DNA of 64,000 bases, from the NCBI RefSeq assembly GCF_027744825.2, contig NC_071348.1, positions 14,479,563-14,543,562 on the forward strand. Reading direction: 5' to 3'. Below are positions 36,061 to 48,693 of the stretch, one piece after another. How positions within the stretch are numbered: position 1 is the stretch's first letter; each line of letters opens with the position of its first letter. The notes beneath the pieces were generated by a model that did not search any database, had not been told where the DNA came from, and was given only the letters and a program-made list of their open reading frames with translations. A program made the position numbers and the translations under genes. Origin of the DNA: Synchiropus splendidus. Its lineage: Eukaryota > Chordata > Actinopteri > Syngnathiformes > Callionymidae.

Positions 36061-36791
36061 GGCTGCGACGCCATAGCAACTCCCCCTGACCCCTCCCCCC
36101 CCTCCCTCACCATTCGCAGCATCACCCTTTACACCGCACAGACATATTTGGTCCTCCGGAAATATCCACAGCTCGGGTAAGCCAGCGCTAATGCAGCGAC
36201 TGTATGGGTGGATCAAGTTAAAATGCAGTTTCCGGACACATTAGTCGCGTCTTTGACAGCCGTAGTGGTCTTAAAATAACGGCCCGATGGGAAAGTTTGT
36301 CCGGCAGCCCGGTTGCACTCTCGCTATCTCGGACCTTCGGCTCTAAAATGGCTGGCTGTGGGTCCGAGCTGGATCCGCTGCAGAGAGGAGGATCGGATCC
36401 GAACCACGACTGCTTGTAAATATACACGTTTATCTCTGATATTCAAGGAGGACGCCGGTGTCGCAGGTTCGAGCGCGCACCGGGGGGTACTGACATCTCG
36501 CACCTCGGACTGTGCGTAATGGCGTCCTCCTCGATTCCAATTGACAGCCCTCCTGCGAACATTTGTGACTGTAAACGAGTCATCTCCGACGTGACTGCTA
36601 CTGTAAATGACCGGCTCCGTCAGGCTTGTGAATGATGAAGCTGTCAGATGGTGATGATTTTATTTGCTGTTAACTTGACCCCAATAATCGCCACTCCAAG
36701 ACCATTCCTAAACAGAATAGTTTCAGAATGAAATGCACTTGTGCGGCACTATATTTGACCTCTTTATTGATATTTGTAATCCTCTTTATAG
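36061..36791 (+). promoter_or_regulatory. znf524: Probable znf524 promoter and 5' UTR region
   Basis: GC- and CpG-richer block (about 36160-36530) directly upstream of the znf524 coding exon, whose acceptor TTTATAG|GT precedes 36792. A donor-like CTCGG|GTAAGC with GT at 36177 is one candidate end of a non-coding first exon. Other weak donors lie nearby, so the 5' structure is uncertain. Confidence 0.4.
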
Positions 36792-36816
36792 GTAATAGAA
36801 TTAGGCATGCCCCAAA

Positions 36817-39800
36817 ATGGATTCTCAGTTGGCTTCAGTCCTGACCAGTGGCAGTCTGGATGTCCAAAATGGCAGCCGTTGTTCAGGAGGATCCCTGCTG
36901 GTCACCCAGGAGTCCCCACATGCAGAGCCCTCTCCCCGAGGTCCAGCAGGTAACCACCATCCAAGCTCTGTCAAAACTATCAGGCAAGATGCTGTGTCAA
37001 TCAACGGGAAAAAGCCAGCCATGGGCGGGACTTACAGGCCGGCCTCTCAGGAAACCAGCAGGAGTGCTGGGCCCATGCAGCCAATTAGAGCGAAGACTGC
37101 TGGGACGGCTCGACACAGTCAACCAATCAGGATTAAAATTGTCGTTCCCTCTCACTCCAAGCCTCCAGTCAGAAGCTCTAACATGCTCCTCACCAAAGAC
37201 TTCACTCGCTCAGCATTCAGCCGACCACTACTGCTGAAAACTATAAGAAACAGTGATAATATCCCACTACATGCTGTCAAAAAAGAACAAGACATCACTG
37301 AGGTAGCTCACCCAAAGACTGAACCCCTCTCCTTGGAGGACGAGAGGCATGAGGAGTTATTGGACGCTAAAGTCATCCACACCGATTCATCATCAGACAC
37401 TTTATCATCCAGCATCAGTGCAGCTGAAATACTGAGTCAACAACGGATCAAAGAGGAGAGCGTCGGGGAAGAGCTGGAAGAGAACATACCACTGTGTTTG
37501 CAAGAAATCTACTTGACGTCTTTGGGGTCGGAGGAACAGACAGAACCACTAGACTTGAGTTTGCCCAAGAAAAGTGAGAGCAGAGAGGAGAGATATGGAT
37601 GTTTTTTCGACGATTTCGGTTTTGAAAGCTCGCTGATAATGGAGGTGGATGAGTACGACGGGGAGGGAGACAGAGATGTCGTGGAAGAAGACAACGAGCA
37701 CTCCCTCTTGTCTGCTTCTTTCCTCTCCTGCTCTGTGGACACGGAAAACCATCTTTTTATAGATGACCAGGGAATCCCGTACACGCTGAATCAGGAGGGA
37801 GTCAAAGTTCCACAAGTTGACACTTCCTCCTCATATCAAGTGGAAGAGCAAGAAGTGGATAGGAAGGAGTCTTCTCATCCAGAAGCGCATCAAGCGCCCA
37901 GCTCAGTCCAAAGTTTAGAAGTTGCACTCAAGGCACCATGTGATTCTCCTGCACCTGCTGCTGATAGTGATTCATCTCCACCTGACAGCCAGATGATGAT
38001 CACACAGATCCCGCAGACAAATATTCCAGAGCCAGAGGTAGTTGTGTCCAAACCCAGCAGGATATCAGTCCAGAGCCAGCCCCTGCAGATCCTAACAAGC
38101 CCTTCGTCTAATGCTTCCATTCTGCTCGTGTCATCGTCCCCTCAGCTCTCCACTGCTCCTCTCTCTCTTCCTCTTTCTGTCGCTCCATCTGGTGCTTCCA
38201 CCCCGATGTTTCTTCTTCTTTCCTCTGTTGCTTCATCCACTGGGGAGTCTACCTCCACCCCTATTGCTGTTCTGGACCCGTCCACTGGTCAGCTGTCGCA
38301 GATCACAGCAGCTTCTGCCCCAGTCTCTCTTCCCTTAACTGCGTGTCAGGTCAGCCCTCTCTCCTCACTGAGCTCCAGCTGCCCTCCTGCTTGCCTACCA
38401 GGACTGACTCATGTCAATGCCAGCTCTCCCCTTACTAGCCCTCCTCAAAACGATCACACTCCCCTCGGAACTCAAGCCATATCTGGAGGAGACGACTCAA
38501 ACGAAAAGCCATCGACTGCAACGCCAGCGGCTCCATCAACGGAGACGCAACAGGTGATGGACGAGCCCAACTCTGAAACTGAAACTTCGAACTCAGAGCA
38601 TAAATTTGACACAGAACAATTACCCCTCAATGACCACATTTACTTTTCCAACGCTGCTGCATCTCCATCTCTGAATCTCTCGCCGGGCCACATGGACCCC
38701 CAGGACCAACTGGAGTCTCACTCTCCATCAGGGTCGCCCAACTCCCTCGCCTCTCGCAGGGTTCTGTACTGCCAGCTGTGTCCACGGGTCTTCTTTTACC
38801 TCTCTGACCTTGAGCGCCATGCCATCACACACTCTCAGAAGAAGCCGCATGTTTGCCAGCAGTGTGGAAAAGCCTTCAAACGCTCCAGCCATCTCCAGGT
38901 CTGTGCACACACCAGCACCAACAAACAGCATCTAGGTCATTTAGAATGTGTATTAGAATCTCAAATGGCCAAATCCAAGCCTACAGAGTTAGCTCATTGA
39001 CAAGATGCCGACTGTTTGCCATTCACCGCAGACTTATCTACGTAGAAACCCTGTGCTAGGCCTGTCACAATAACTAATTTTGATAGATACAGGGTATTAT
39101 TTTCAAGAATATTTTCAGACAAAATAATCCATCAATATTTTGTTAATGTAGCAGTAATAGCTGGGGCTGTCAGTAGGTTTAAAAAAAATAAAAAAATTCA
39201 ATTTTGGAAAAAGAATAATCATGATCTTTGAATGTGTTTATAAACTGTTGCTGCCTCTGTATTTGATTAGGCAAACACAAAACTATTCATTGAGCTATGT
39301 CGTTTCAAAGAAATTAGTTTGCCAGTCAGGTGATTTTATTATTTTTTAATTTATAAATTAAAAACGAGTCGGACAAAAAAATATGATGCTGTTTGACAGC
39401 CCTAATAATAACACTTACACACTCTTTCAATTGTCTTACAGTTTCAGAAATGCATTCATACTCGGCCAACATAAAAACCACACTGATGTTGTGATTTTTG
39501 CCTTTGTAATTATCTTTATTTCTACAACATTGTTATGTGTTCCTGTTTCTCCTTTCGAGTGTCGCTACTTACTGACGGTTGCCAAGCTCTGCTTTCAAGA
39601 GGGTTCACTCTGTTCATTCCGCGTTGCTTTAAATACGCCTGGAGATGCATGTACGACCGATGCAGAGTGAATCCTCCTGTCAGCGGACGAAGATATGCTG
39701 CAGCAGCAGTGGCGCACAGGAGACGTGCAAATTCAACGCGAGCGTGCACATGGCCAGCAAAATGACCAGGGTTATTTTTTATAGTCATGACAGGCGTATC

Positions 39801-40821
39801 CTGGCCTTGATCTGACACTTTTAATGTCACAATTTATTTATTTATGATTTATTTAAACTATTGGACAATTAAACTGGGAGCATTTCACAACTCCAGTCAC
39901 TTCATTGCTTACACTATTCTAATATTAGATTGTCTATGGTTGAGAACATGGTCATCCATCGCTAAATCCCGGTTACTTGATAAAGATTAACAGGAGAATA
40001 GTGACTAATTATTAAATAGCCAAGCACTCAGGGAGCGCCAACCTCCGACTAGCGGCTCACATCCACTAGAGAATATTATGCAGCGCAATATTATTTGTTC
40101 TACATTTAATTTATCAAATATATCCTGACTTGTATTTCAGCCTGCTGTACCACATAGCAATAGCTATGTGGTACAGCACGTTGCAGTCGTATTCTAGAAT
40201 ATGCTTGCACCACATGCATTGGAGAAGCAGGCAGTTGCTGGAGATTGTACTGCTGCTCTCTAAACAGAGAGAGATAATGCACCAGAACTACGCTGTAATG
40301 GAATCAGCTCTCCCATTATCAATATGTCCTGAAACAGAATTTGAAATTGAAACAGACAATTTCCTCCGGGGGACTCTCTCATATGTTCTGCTATGATCCT
40401 GAATTCAGCTAGATCAGTTTTGAACATCTGCTAAATCACTTACAGACATAGGTTTGCTCCTAAAAACATATTCTTCTCTGCACAGAGACACAAGCACATC
40501 CACACTGGCCAGAGGAATTTCGTGTGCACCATATGCACCAAACGCTTCAGGGAGGCAGGTGAGCTTCAGCGCCACCAGAGGGTCCACACTGGAGAGAAGC
40601 CCTACCAGTGCCAACTCTGCCACACCCGCTTCGCCGAGCGGAACACACTACGCAGACACACCAAACGGAAACACCCGTTCCACCAGGCAGCCATGAACAT
40701 GCTGAGCGAGAAAAGCGACTGCAGTGGTGCAGCGGGAGCTCAGGAAGAGGAGGAGACGGCGGAATGGTACAGCTCGACTGTGTCCAACTTTGACAACTAT
40801 GACCTAGACATGGAAAGTTAA
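36817..40821 (+). CDS. znf524: C2H2 zinc-finger protein ZNF524 with extended N-terminus (805 aa, 2 coding exons)
   Basis: Coding exons 36817-38898 and 40486-40821 (TAA) join in phase 0; the intron splits finger 2 between HLQ and RHKHIH. Four tandem C2H2 fingers lie at 651-672, 678-700, 706-728 and 734-757, with [26 protein letters not shown] and the final [12 protein letters not shown]. This matches human ZNF524, as does the upstream IDDQGIPYT (315-323) and the acidic EEEE stretch after the last finger. Residues 244-248, PLDLS, are a consensus CtBP-binding motif, so a repressor role is plausible. The protein is likely nuclear. Human ZNF524 is only about 264 residues, so the long Ser/Pro-rich N-terminus is unusual. 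Failure to splice after 38898 would give a product ending at 39000 that lacks fingers 3-4. ATG 36817 lies 25 nt after the exon start. Confidence 0.9.
39058..39402. mobile_element. znf524: Remnants of hAT-like miniature elements in the znf524 intron
   Basis: TAGGCCTGTCACAATAAC near 39058 and a second unit bounded by GGGGCTGTCAG (39163) and the inverted TGACAGCCCTAA (about 39395-39406) resemble termini of common fish hAT miniature elements. Both are AT-rich, decayed and lack coding potential. Confidence 0.45.
40143..40178. repeat. Perfect 16-bp inverted repeat with 4-nt loop
   Basis: Arms 40143-40158 and 40163-40178 are exactly complementary around AATA. The hairpin lies in the znf524 intron, 308 bp before exon 2. 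Short stem, unknown role. Confidence 0.85.
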
Positions 40822-40964
40822 AGAAAATGAGCACTTTCTTTATTTATTTTTATGATAATTTATTTATTTAATTTGACTAAATGGGCCAAAAAACAACGAG
40901 AGGACTTTAAATTTGGTCTGAGTTATATTAACTAGATCTGTCTTAAAATACATATTTATATAAG

Positions 40965-40970
40965 AATAAA
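40965..40970 (+). terminator. znf524: Polyadenylation signal of znf524
   Basis: AATAAA 144 nt after the stop codon, the first in the AT-rich 3' UTR. Confidence 0.6.
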
Positions 40971-41888
40971 AGTTTTCTCACAATTTATGGTTGGATCTTA
41001 TATTATTGCTTAGAATCTTATTGTTCATACAATCCTTTGCTCTGTTTGTACATACATGAGAGAAGAGCGGCACTTCTGCACTAACGTGTGAAAGATATAA
41101 TCAATCTTTCGACAACACTGTGAGTCATTTGCACTTATATTCCACAGGAGATGCTTTCTAGTTCGAGGATGCCTGTTGAATTGTTTATGTTTCATGCAAT
41201 TGTTTTGACCAAACATTTTGAGTTCAATGCTATACTTTAATGTGAAACATGTTAACTTATTAAATTTCCACCTTAAAATATGTGGTGTTTTCTTTCTACT
41301 GTTTAAATTAATGAAGAGCGCACATGACAGAGACCTGATACAATGGTGTTTCACTAAAATGTGCAAATATAAACATGTTATTCACACACTCAGATTCAAA
41401 CATTTGCTTTATGAAAAGGTCTATGATGCATCATTAGTACATAGGACATCATGATGCATTCACAAGGCTTAGAAGGAGGAAGGAAACTTGATGAAGCGTC
41501 CATTTGTCTGGTGAGGGCTCTCTTATCTCCTTCTGCGAAGAACACATTGATAGCAGAGTGGTGAAACATTGTTGTGGTATGGCGGTTCAAATGAACACCA
41601 AGGTCTTGGTCAATTCTAAGGCTGTGCCCTTGCAACTTGGTCCTCTCTGTACTCTGCCTCTTAGCTCATGTCTTGCTCCACCTCACCAAAAAGAGAATGG
41701 TTAGGTGCTCTCAATTTTGTTGCTGGTCCTTCCTAAAACTGAACCAGGCTTTTCACAAACCTGCTCTGCTGGTTTGTATCGTCAGGCCAGTCTATGAGGT
41801 CTAACTCCCATCCACTGTGCTCCAGTCCAAGGACTTACATATTCCTCACGTGAGAAGAGGCACATATTCTCCTGACAAGACATTAGAG

Positions 41889-42597
41889 CTTGTTGGAAAT
41901 ACACCTCCCATGTATCTCCGTCAGTCCGTTTACTTGTGAGAATGACTACTAATGGGAATTGTGCACTTATTATACTGTACTATATTAATATTGTTGGAAT
42001 TGCTTGTGCTGCAAATAAAGAAGTTATTCACATGGACTGCTGAATGAGTGTGGAAGCAAGGGAGGAGAGTGAGTGTGGTTGAGTGTGCGTGAGAAAGAGA
42101 GAAGTTACAGATGGAGTACAATGGCGGGAGTGAAGCAGACACTGGAGTCCTGAGCAGACATGTCACTTGTTGGCAGGTCCAAGGTCACAAAGAGGAGGAA
42201 AGGAACTATCTTCTCCAGGGCTGGATGGAGCTGGTCCCGATAAGAACCACCTGGGTCTGAAGGAGGGGAGCGTATCTAGTGATCGTTGCCATGGTTACAA
42301 GGGAGTCAGCGACCAGCACTGGCGTCAAAAGCTGAGGACCAATCAGATGAGGACAGGGCCCACGTGGAGATCTTTTGTGTATAAAGGGGTCAAGACCTCA
42401 GATAGTTTTTTGTTGCTCTGTCTGCGGACTGCTGCTAAGACTAAGTCAGGTGTAGCTGCTGACCCACAATTCTGCATGATTTTTAGACTACTCTGTCAAG
42501 GTATACATTTCTTGGATGTAACTTGTTGGTTCCTTGGTAGTCATTCTCACGAGTGAACGGACATGCAGAGATACACCGGGGGTGTATTTTCAACAAG
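41889..42597. mobile_element. DNA element with ~66-bp imperfect terminal inverted repeats
   Basis: The block 41889-41955 is closely matched by the reverse complement of 42532-42597; both contain CTTGTTG, TGTATCTC, GTCCGTT and GTGAGAATGACTAC in the same order, with scattered substitutions. The 0.7-kb interior has no convincing frame. Long inverted termini and small size indicate a non-autonomous foldback or MITE-like element. I could not identify a target duplication, so the exact ends are uncertain. Confidence 0.65.
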
Positions 42598-42599
42598 TT

Positions 42600-45210
42600 G
42601 TTCATGTTCATATTGTGACCTATGACGAAGCCATTGTTGAAGCTGAGGCATGGAACAGAGATTACAGATAGAAACAAAGTTGGAAAAACTGTTTCAAGGT
42701 CTGTTGTGCTGAAAAGTATGGTAGATTCATCAACATCACAATTTGACCTGTTAAAGGAGTGATACTTATGGATATGGTTCAGTTAATATTGACCATGGAC
42801 TGTGACATGAATTTCATTTGATTTTACATCCACCTCTTGGTGAAGAATGTCACAACGCCTTGGGGTGCTTGTACACTGCCTGTATCTCCCAACAAGTTTG
42901 AGTATCAGAGGCATATCTTTGGTCACTGGTGCTGTTATTGAGCATCGCCACCACATCAGGTACCTGAGAATGTTTCTAGTGGCAGGTCTTAGGGCTATGA
43001 CAGAAGACAGATGGCTAGTCTTGAGAGATCTGGACACTGTGAGGAGATTTGGATTCTTGCCTGCTCCACTGCTGTGGGATCTTTGGGAAAGAAACAAACA
43101 AAAATAAAACCCAGCAAATGTCATGTCTGTTGACCTATGTCCCTAATGTGAATATAATCTTTGGGCGACATAGATTTATTGATCCTAGCCAGAGCAGTTT
43201 CTTCTTCAACTCTGTTTTATATTCAGTAGTATTTTAAGGCTCGTTTTAATACTTGGCTTGAGCTGGAGATGTGTCAGAATGAAATTACCTTGAGGTTGTT
43301 AAGTGTCTCGCTCTCAGTCATACTGAGCTTATTAAGGTCGCTCTGATGTTCAGGTCATTATTCCAGTACTGATCTGTCACTGACGAAGAGAAACATTGAC
43401 CCAAACCAGATAGCCTTAATTGACACCTCTGGGCAGTTGCCTCGCTGAGACTTCAAGGCCTGCGATGCATATTCAAGTCAGTGCGTGGGTTTGAGCAAAG
43501 TTATGGCAGAGGGCTCGAACAAAAATTACACAAAAGTCCTCTCTGTTGGTGTGTGTGTGTGTGTCGGTGACTACAAGCGTGAAGGGGAACATGCAGGACC
43601 TGAGTGTGGCAGTGGGCTGAAGTCATAAAGGTTGACCCAAGAAGATTTAATGAGGAGCCCAGTATGTTCCAGTTTTTTTCTTTAACCTTTGCCATTACAT
43701 CACTGCTACGATGGGTTAGCGACGCGTTATTTTTGCATACCAGAGCCAAAAATGACAGATGTGATCCAGCCAGGACGGGTTCATTTGCCTGTCATTACAG
43801 ATATCAGCCATGTGAGGGCGCGCTTACACTGAAAATGTTCGCCCTCAGAAATGGTGGCGCTGAACGTGAGCTATAAGTCTTGCAAACGGTTTTTATTCCT
43901 CTACTTTAATTGTCTGAAAAATAATGGGCGTTGTTTTAATATAGTTCTGTGTGTAGATTTATCTCCAACTTAATAGCTTTAACTCAACTTGAAGTGCCCC
44001 GGCCGTCTTTCAAACATGTATTCTCCGTCACGTATTCTATGAACAAGGTGCTACAGGCTGTATCAGCAGCTAGGGGTGAGAGGTGTGGGACACCCTGGAA
44101 AGGTCACATATTAGAGTCACAAATTAAGCTCTGTATGTGGATCGTCGGAGGAAACCCACGATAACTGAGACAACACACACAGAATGGCCCAAAGCCAGAG
44201 TAGCCTCAAGCCTGAGTCACTTGAACATGTGACTTTGCCGTGAGGCTGTAGCACTAGCTACTACCCTGACATGCAGCTCTGCTCCGTTCACAAGCCGGCG
44301 AACGCTGCATGAAGAATCATAAGATAGAAAGAAGATGTAATCACTCCATCTGGTTCAGAGTGTGAAAGAGAGTCTCCTGCGAACTGGACATGCCTGGAAA
44401 ACTCCAAAATGCCCAGCCAGCTTAAGGTATTTATTGTATACCCTATATATATATTTTTGCCACAATGCAGTGTTCACTCTTTTGACTTTTCATCAGTGTA
44501 GCATTATGTGAAATTTGGCTGAGATAAACTGGTGAGCCAACAAGTTCTATTTAGGTCCCTCGTGCCCATAGCTACAAAGAGAAAGTGAATGTGGCAGAAG
44601 GAGAAGGTTAGCGCTAGGAAGGCCTCTTCTCTCTCTGCAGACATAGTGCAGGATTAACACTGGGAAACCGAGTGGGAGGGATGAGAGAAGCAGGTGCTAA
44701 CCACAGAGGGAGTCCCGCTCTTAAGGCTGCACTGTAGCAGTCATTGGGGTAACAGCGGTACCAGCAATTACATCACCTTTGTGTCAATATTGTCGCACTC
44801 TTGTTAGTGCTGTTGCCGATGCAGTGACCGAAACAAAGTCAAAGGTGAGATTTTATTGCCATGGGAAACACAAAGGGGGTTACAAATGACTCTATTGAGA
44901 GCTGCTCCCTACTGATCTAGAAAATAATGGTTCCCATGAGGTGCACGCGGAACTGTGTTACTAGAATCATACCACCATTTTTCCACTTCTGATATATATA
45001 TATATATAAATTACGATTAACTAATTACAACAAAAATGCGTTACAATATTTTAATCGCAAGAAATCGTTTTAGTTTAATTTAATTAAATTGAACAGTTTG
45101 CTCTCCAGACAACATGGAACCTCTGTAAGTGCAGGACTCCGTGGTCCACTGATCACACTGATGCCCAAGACACGTGGCAGCTGGGATGATAACAACAACA
45201 ACAAACATGG
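42600..45210. other. Intergenic DNA, no gene seen
   Basis: Between znf524 and the myocardin-family gene. A short (GT)n lies at about 43547-43562, and near 44990-45060 an AT-rich stretch resembles a decayed hAT miniature-element end. No coding exon with recognisable similarity was found. Confidence 0.4.
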
Positions 45211-45215
45211 AGGAA

Positions 45216-45263
45216 TCCCTGAACAAAAGCAAACAAAAGCACCTGTTTGCTTTGGTTCAGGGA
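45216..45263. repeat. 20-bp inverted repeat hairpin, one mismatch
   Basis: Arms 45216-45235 and 45244-45263 pair at 19 of 20 positions around an 8-nt loop. Intergenic and isolated; origin unknown. Confidence 0.8.
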
Positions 45264-46429
45264 TGTGTTTCACTACACAATGGGTTTCCACTACTCTGAA
45301 TGGACTTGAAATTCTTATAAAATTGAAATTCTGATACAAATATTTTCAAGACATTAAAAGAGCTTTAGTTGAAATAAGGTGATATAAAAACTTGACTGTA
45401 GCCAACATTGTGATTTATTGTGCTATTGTCAAACTGATGCAAAATAAACAATATTTTGTTGTTTAAATGTATTAATGGGTCCATCATTTGATTCGGTAAT
45501 ATATCAAATTCGTTCAAATTGAAAAATGTGGCTTCTTGTGGCAAATATTCTTATACCATTAAACTGTGATTTGTTGAGATTAAATAATCTCAAATTCTCT
45601 CATTAATTTTTTTTTTTTTTTAATTGAATCCCGGGACACGCCAGTCACGTTTTCAATACGCAGGCAGCTCACGTGTCAAGCTGCCTGCTACACGGCAGTA
45701 AATAACATGAGGAGAGAGATGCACGTTTCTAGCTGAAAATACAGCCACTACTTTGAGTAGTGGTCTCTAGTCTCTGCTATAGATATACGGTATTAACCCT
45801 GCAGGGTCCACCAACGCGCAGAAATCACCGGTTAAAGAGAGCGAAATGAAGTTGCCTCACAAATGTGTCCACAGTGAGGACTCAATGTACCACTTTTTTT
45901 AAATCCTGTTGATAGGTCAAGTTAAACGACACTTATGACAGGAATTTTATAGATTTTTTTCTTTGGTGCAGGAAGAAACGGTACTGATGTGATGTACTGA
46001 TGTTGCATTTTCTCTCGAAAGTCAGAAACGATCCTCAGGCGCGACGGAGCGTTGAGCCGAGTAACAGCAGCCATTTTAGTGCAACTACTGCCTCCAGATG
46101 GCAACACGAGACGTGACACACTGAGACTTAAACTTCTGCCTGGTAGTTTAAAAAAGTAAAATAATAATATAAATAATGGGGCATTCCCTACAATTTATTA
46201 TATAAATAACAATATATCACTTTGCTTTGTTTTTCATACTTGTTGCTTTTTGTGTGTGGTTTTGGCTCCAATGGGTCAGAATGTGTCAAAGTAAAACATT
46301 GACTGTACATTCATATAACTGAGATTGTGCTAAAAAATGACCCCTAACATGGAAAAACTCTGGACCCCCAAGAACTCCAACCTCAAAATTGACATAAAAG
46401 GCAATGAGAGCAGTTGTCGGCTGCCAAAT

Positions 46430-46556
46430 GTGACTTGACAAGTAACTTGTAATCTAACTTAGTTACTTTTAAATTCAAATGAAGTAACTACGTTACTTTT
46501 TGAGGGAGTAATCAGTAGTCGGATTACTTTTTCCAAGTAATTGTGGCAACACTGTG
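46430..46556. mobile_element. Terminal fragment of a CAGTGTTG-type DNA transposon
   Basis: The GTAACT/AGTTAC-rich sequence ends TTGTGGCAACACTG. Its reverse complement begins CAGTGTTGCCAC and resembles CAGTGTTGGGMAAGTTAC-type ends frequent in fish genomes. No partner end was found, so it is probably truncated. Confidence 0.45.
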
Positions 46557-46559
46557 TGC

Positions 46560-48284
46560 GAGTGAGCAGTAGCGGTGAGAAACTAAACAAGTGAATAAGG
46601 ACATTCAAACCCTTCCCAAATACGCATCATGCTAGAGAAAACTACCAAAATATAATCGCCACGTTAACCCGAAAATGTAATGAAAATCCATTCACAACTT
46701 TGAGCGCAGCAGTTGACAAACCAACATGTTCTGGCAAAAACATAACTTGTTCTTTGGAGGTCATTACATGAAGTTAGTCCGCTGTGTGTACAAGGAAATG
46801 GAATCTCATCAGTCTGCTGCAGTTATTCAACACTACCTCGCTGGGGGCCACGCAGCTCTGTGGAATGACAAAGCATGGCCATAAAACACTTTCACCGCAG
46901 ATGTCATGCCACCAATTCAGTTTGTGAGCCACCAGGTGGCTTCCTTCACTGGTCACTGACTCAACCACAGAGTCAGATAATATCATAAATTCTAATTCTA
47001 TAAATACCCTGGATTGTTACTACATAGTTGCTCCTGACAATCCTGTAGTTACTGATTATTAAAGGTAAACATTCAGCTCCAGTGACCAAAGTTTCTTCAT
47101 GTCAGTGTCAGCGTTGTTCAGTGAGTTGAGTCCTTTTTATCCATCTGGTTGTTAAAACGGGAGTAAATCACATTTGTTCATCAAACAACTGGATGTTGCA
47201 GATAGAGACTTGAGATCAGAGCACATTTCTAATGTGACTTTTCAGAAAACTAGAGGTCTGAGGCAACTCTTCTCATTACATTTTCCCCCTGAGAATGGTG
47301 ATGGCTTTTACCCAAAGTGTGGCCATCATCTTAGCATCTTTCCAGCCCTTGACTCTCATCTGGTGAATTAGACTAGCACAACTCACTAGTGCATCGCTGT
47401 GTCTGCTGAGTTGAGCATTGATTTGTCCCAGAATGCTGTAACCAAATTCTCCTGCCAGCTGATAACCACAGCATTTGATCTCCTGACATGCAGGAGCTCC
47501 TTCTTGACATGTATCTCAAAAGCTTTTGATGACTTGGCCTTTTTTTGGGAGAACACCTCCTGGTCATCTGGGATGCACCCAGTGTCAGGATAAAATGTCA
47601 GCTGTGGTCTGCGCTTGCCCTCTTTTGGTGTCAGAGTTATAAACTTCTGGCTCTCTGATCTTCAACTTTTGTGGTCTCTCCTCTTGTGCACCCACCAGGA
47701 CGCCCAGTCTCCCTCTCTCTCTCTACCGTGTCTCTGACCTGCTGAAGCAGCACACACTGACTTGTCTGTCAAACTGAAGGAACAGGTGCTCAGACGACCT
47801 CACTTCCCCCACCGTGCCCACCACCCAACGCTGCACTACTAAACTACAGCACACATGCACAGATGAAAAGCTCACACGCGCAACTTGCTTGATGGGATTT
47901 TTGGGTTTAAAGAAAAGCCACTGCTGAGACTGTATGCTGACTTGGTGACCTATGACTCTGTAGTGTCACACACACACCGGCACATTTGCTAAGGCAGCAC
48001 TAAATCATTTTAAGAGGCTGACCCAAAGGTGTTGTGAACGCAGCATCTCCGGCTGCACTTCATGATTTGATGTCCAAAACACTCCAGGGCCTTTTTCCCT
48101 GTCTTGAAATAAAACCTGTCTTATCCTTCTGTCACTTTTCTATTGGCCACATTATGTCCTCTCCTTAAGGGAGAGCGCTAACTCCTCTCCTGACAATGTC
48201 ACGTAGAACTAACAGTTGTCATTGTTGTTTTCCGGATTTGATCCCCAATCGGTAAGCAAATGTCAGAGGGGGAGTGAAAGCCTG
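46560..48284. other. Intergenic DNA upstream of the myocardin-family gene
   Basis: No supported gene. A - strand frame near 47390-47590 is open for about 57 codons without a start, but matches nothing I recognise. Confidence 0.35.
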
Positions 48285-48693
48285 CTAGGTGTTGGGGGTG
48301 TGTGTGTGGGGTGAGAAGGGGGGGGGGACAAGGCCGTGGAGGGGGAGGGGTAAAGTTTCACAGTCGGTCACAGTTGGCACAGAGGATCCAGGTTGCAGAG
48401 GGGAGGACAGGAAGAGGGGCAGAGAGAGTGAGGCAGAGGTAGAGAGAGAAGGATTTAGTGATTTTCCATCGTAAGTAGAGGAAGAAACCACAGATCCTCT
48501 TCTCGCACCTTCAGGAAAACAACAGCCGAATGTGGAAGAAGAATGAAAAAAAGGATATGAAAAGAACATGAAAGAAAGAAGTCATCATTAAATACATTTC
48601 TCTCTTGCCCTCTCTTCCTCCATCTCGCACCTCTCTCAGTTTCATCTTAAATCCACTCAACTTTCCCCCGGGGACTCAGTTCTCTTGTTTCAT
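48285..48693 (+). promoter_or_regulatory. Likely promoter and non-coding first exon of the myocardin-family gene
   Basis: A purine-rich stretch (about 48290-48560) is followed by a strong donor TTTCAT|GTAAGT with GT at 48694. The next exon begins after TTCCCACAG at 49150, so a 5' UTR exon ending at 48693 is likely. No perfect CArG box was noticed by eye. The transcription start is unknown. Confidence 0.45.

Noticed and set aside
42783..43124. Overlapping ~110-codon frames on both strands
   Set aside because: No family resemblance and no splice or promoter context; chance frames in intergenic DNA.
47373..47593. Possible - strand coding remnant
   Set aside because: The frame is open for about 57 codons but has no recognisable similarity, start or splice sites.
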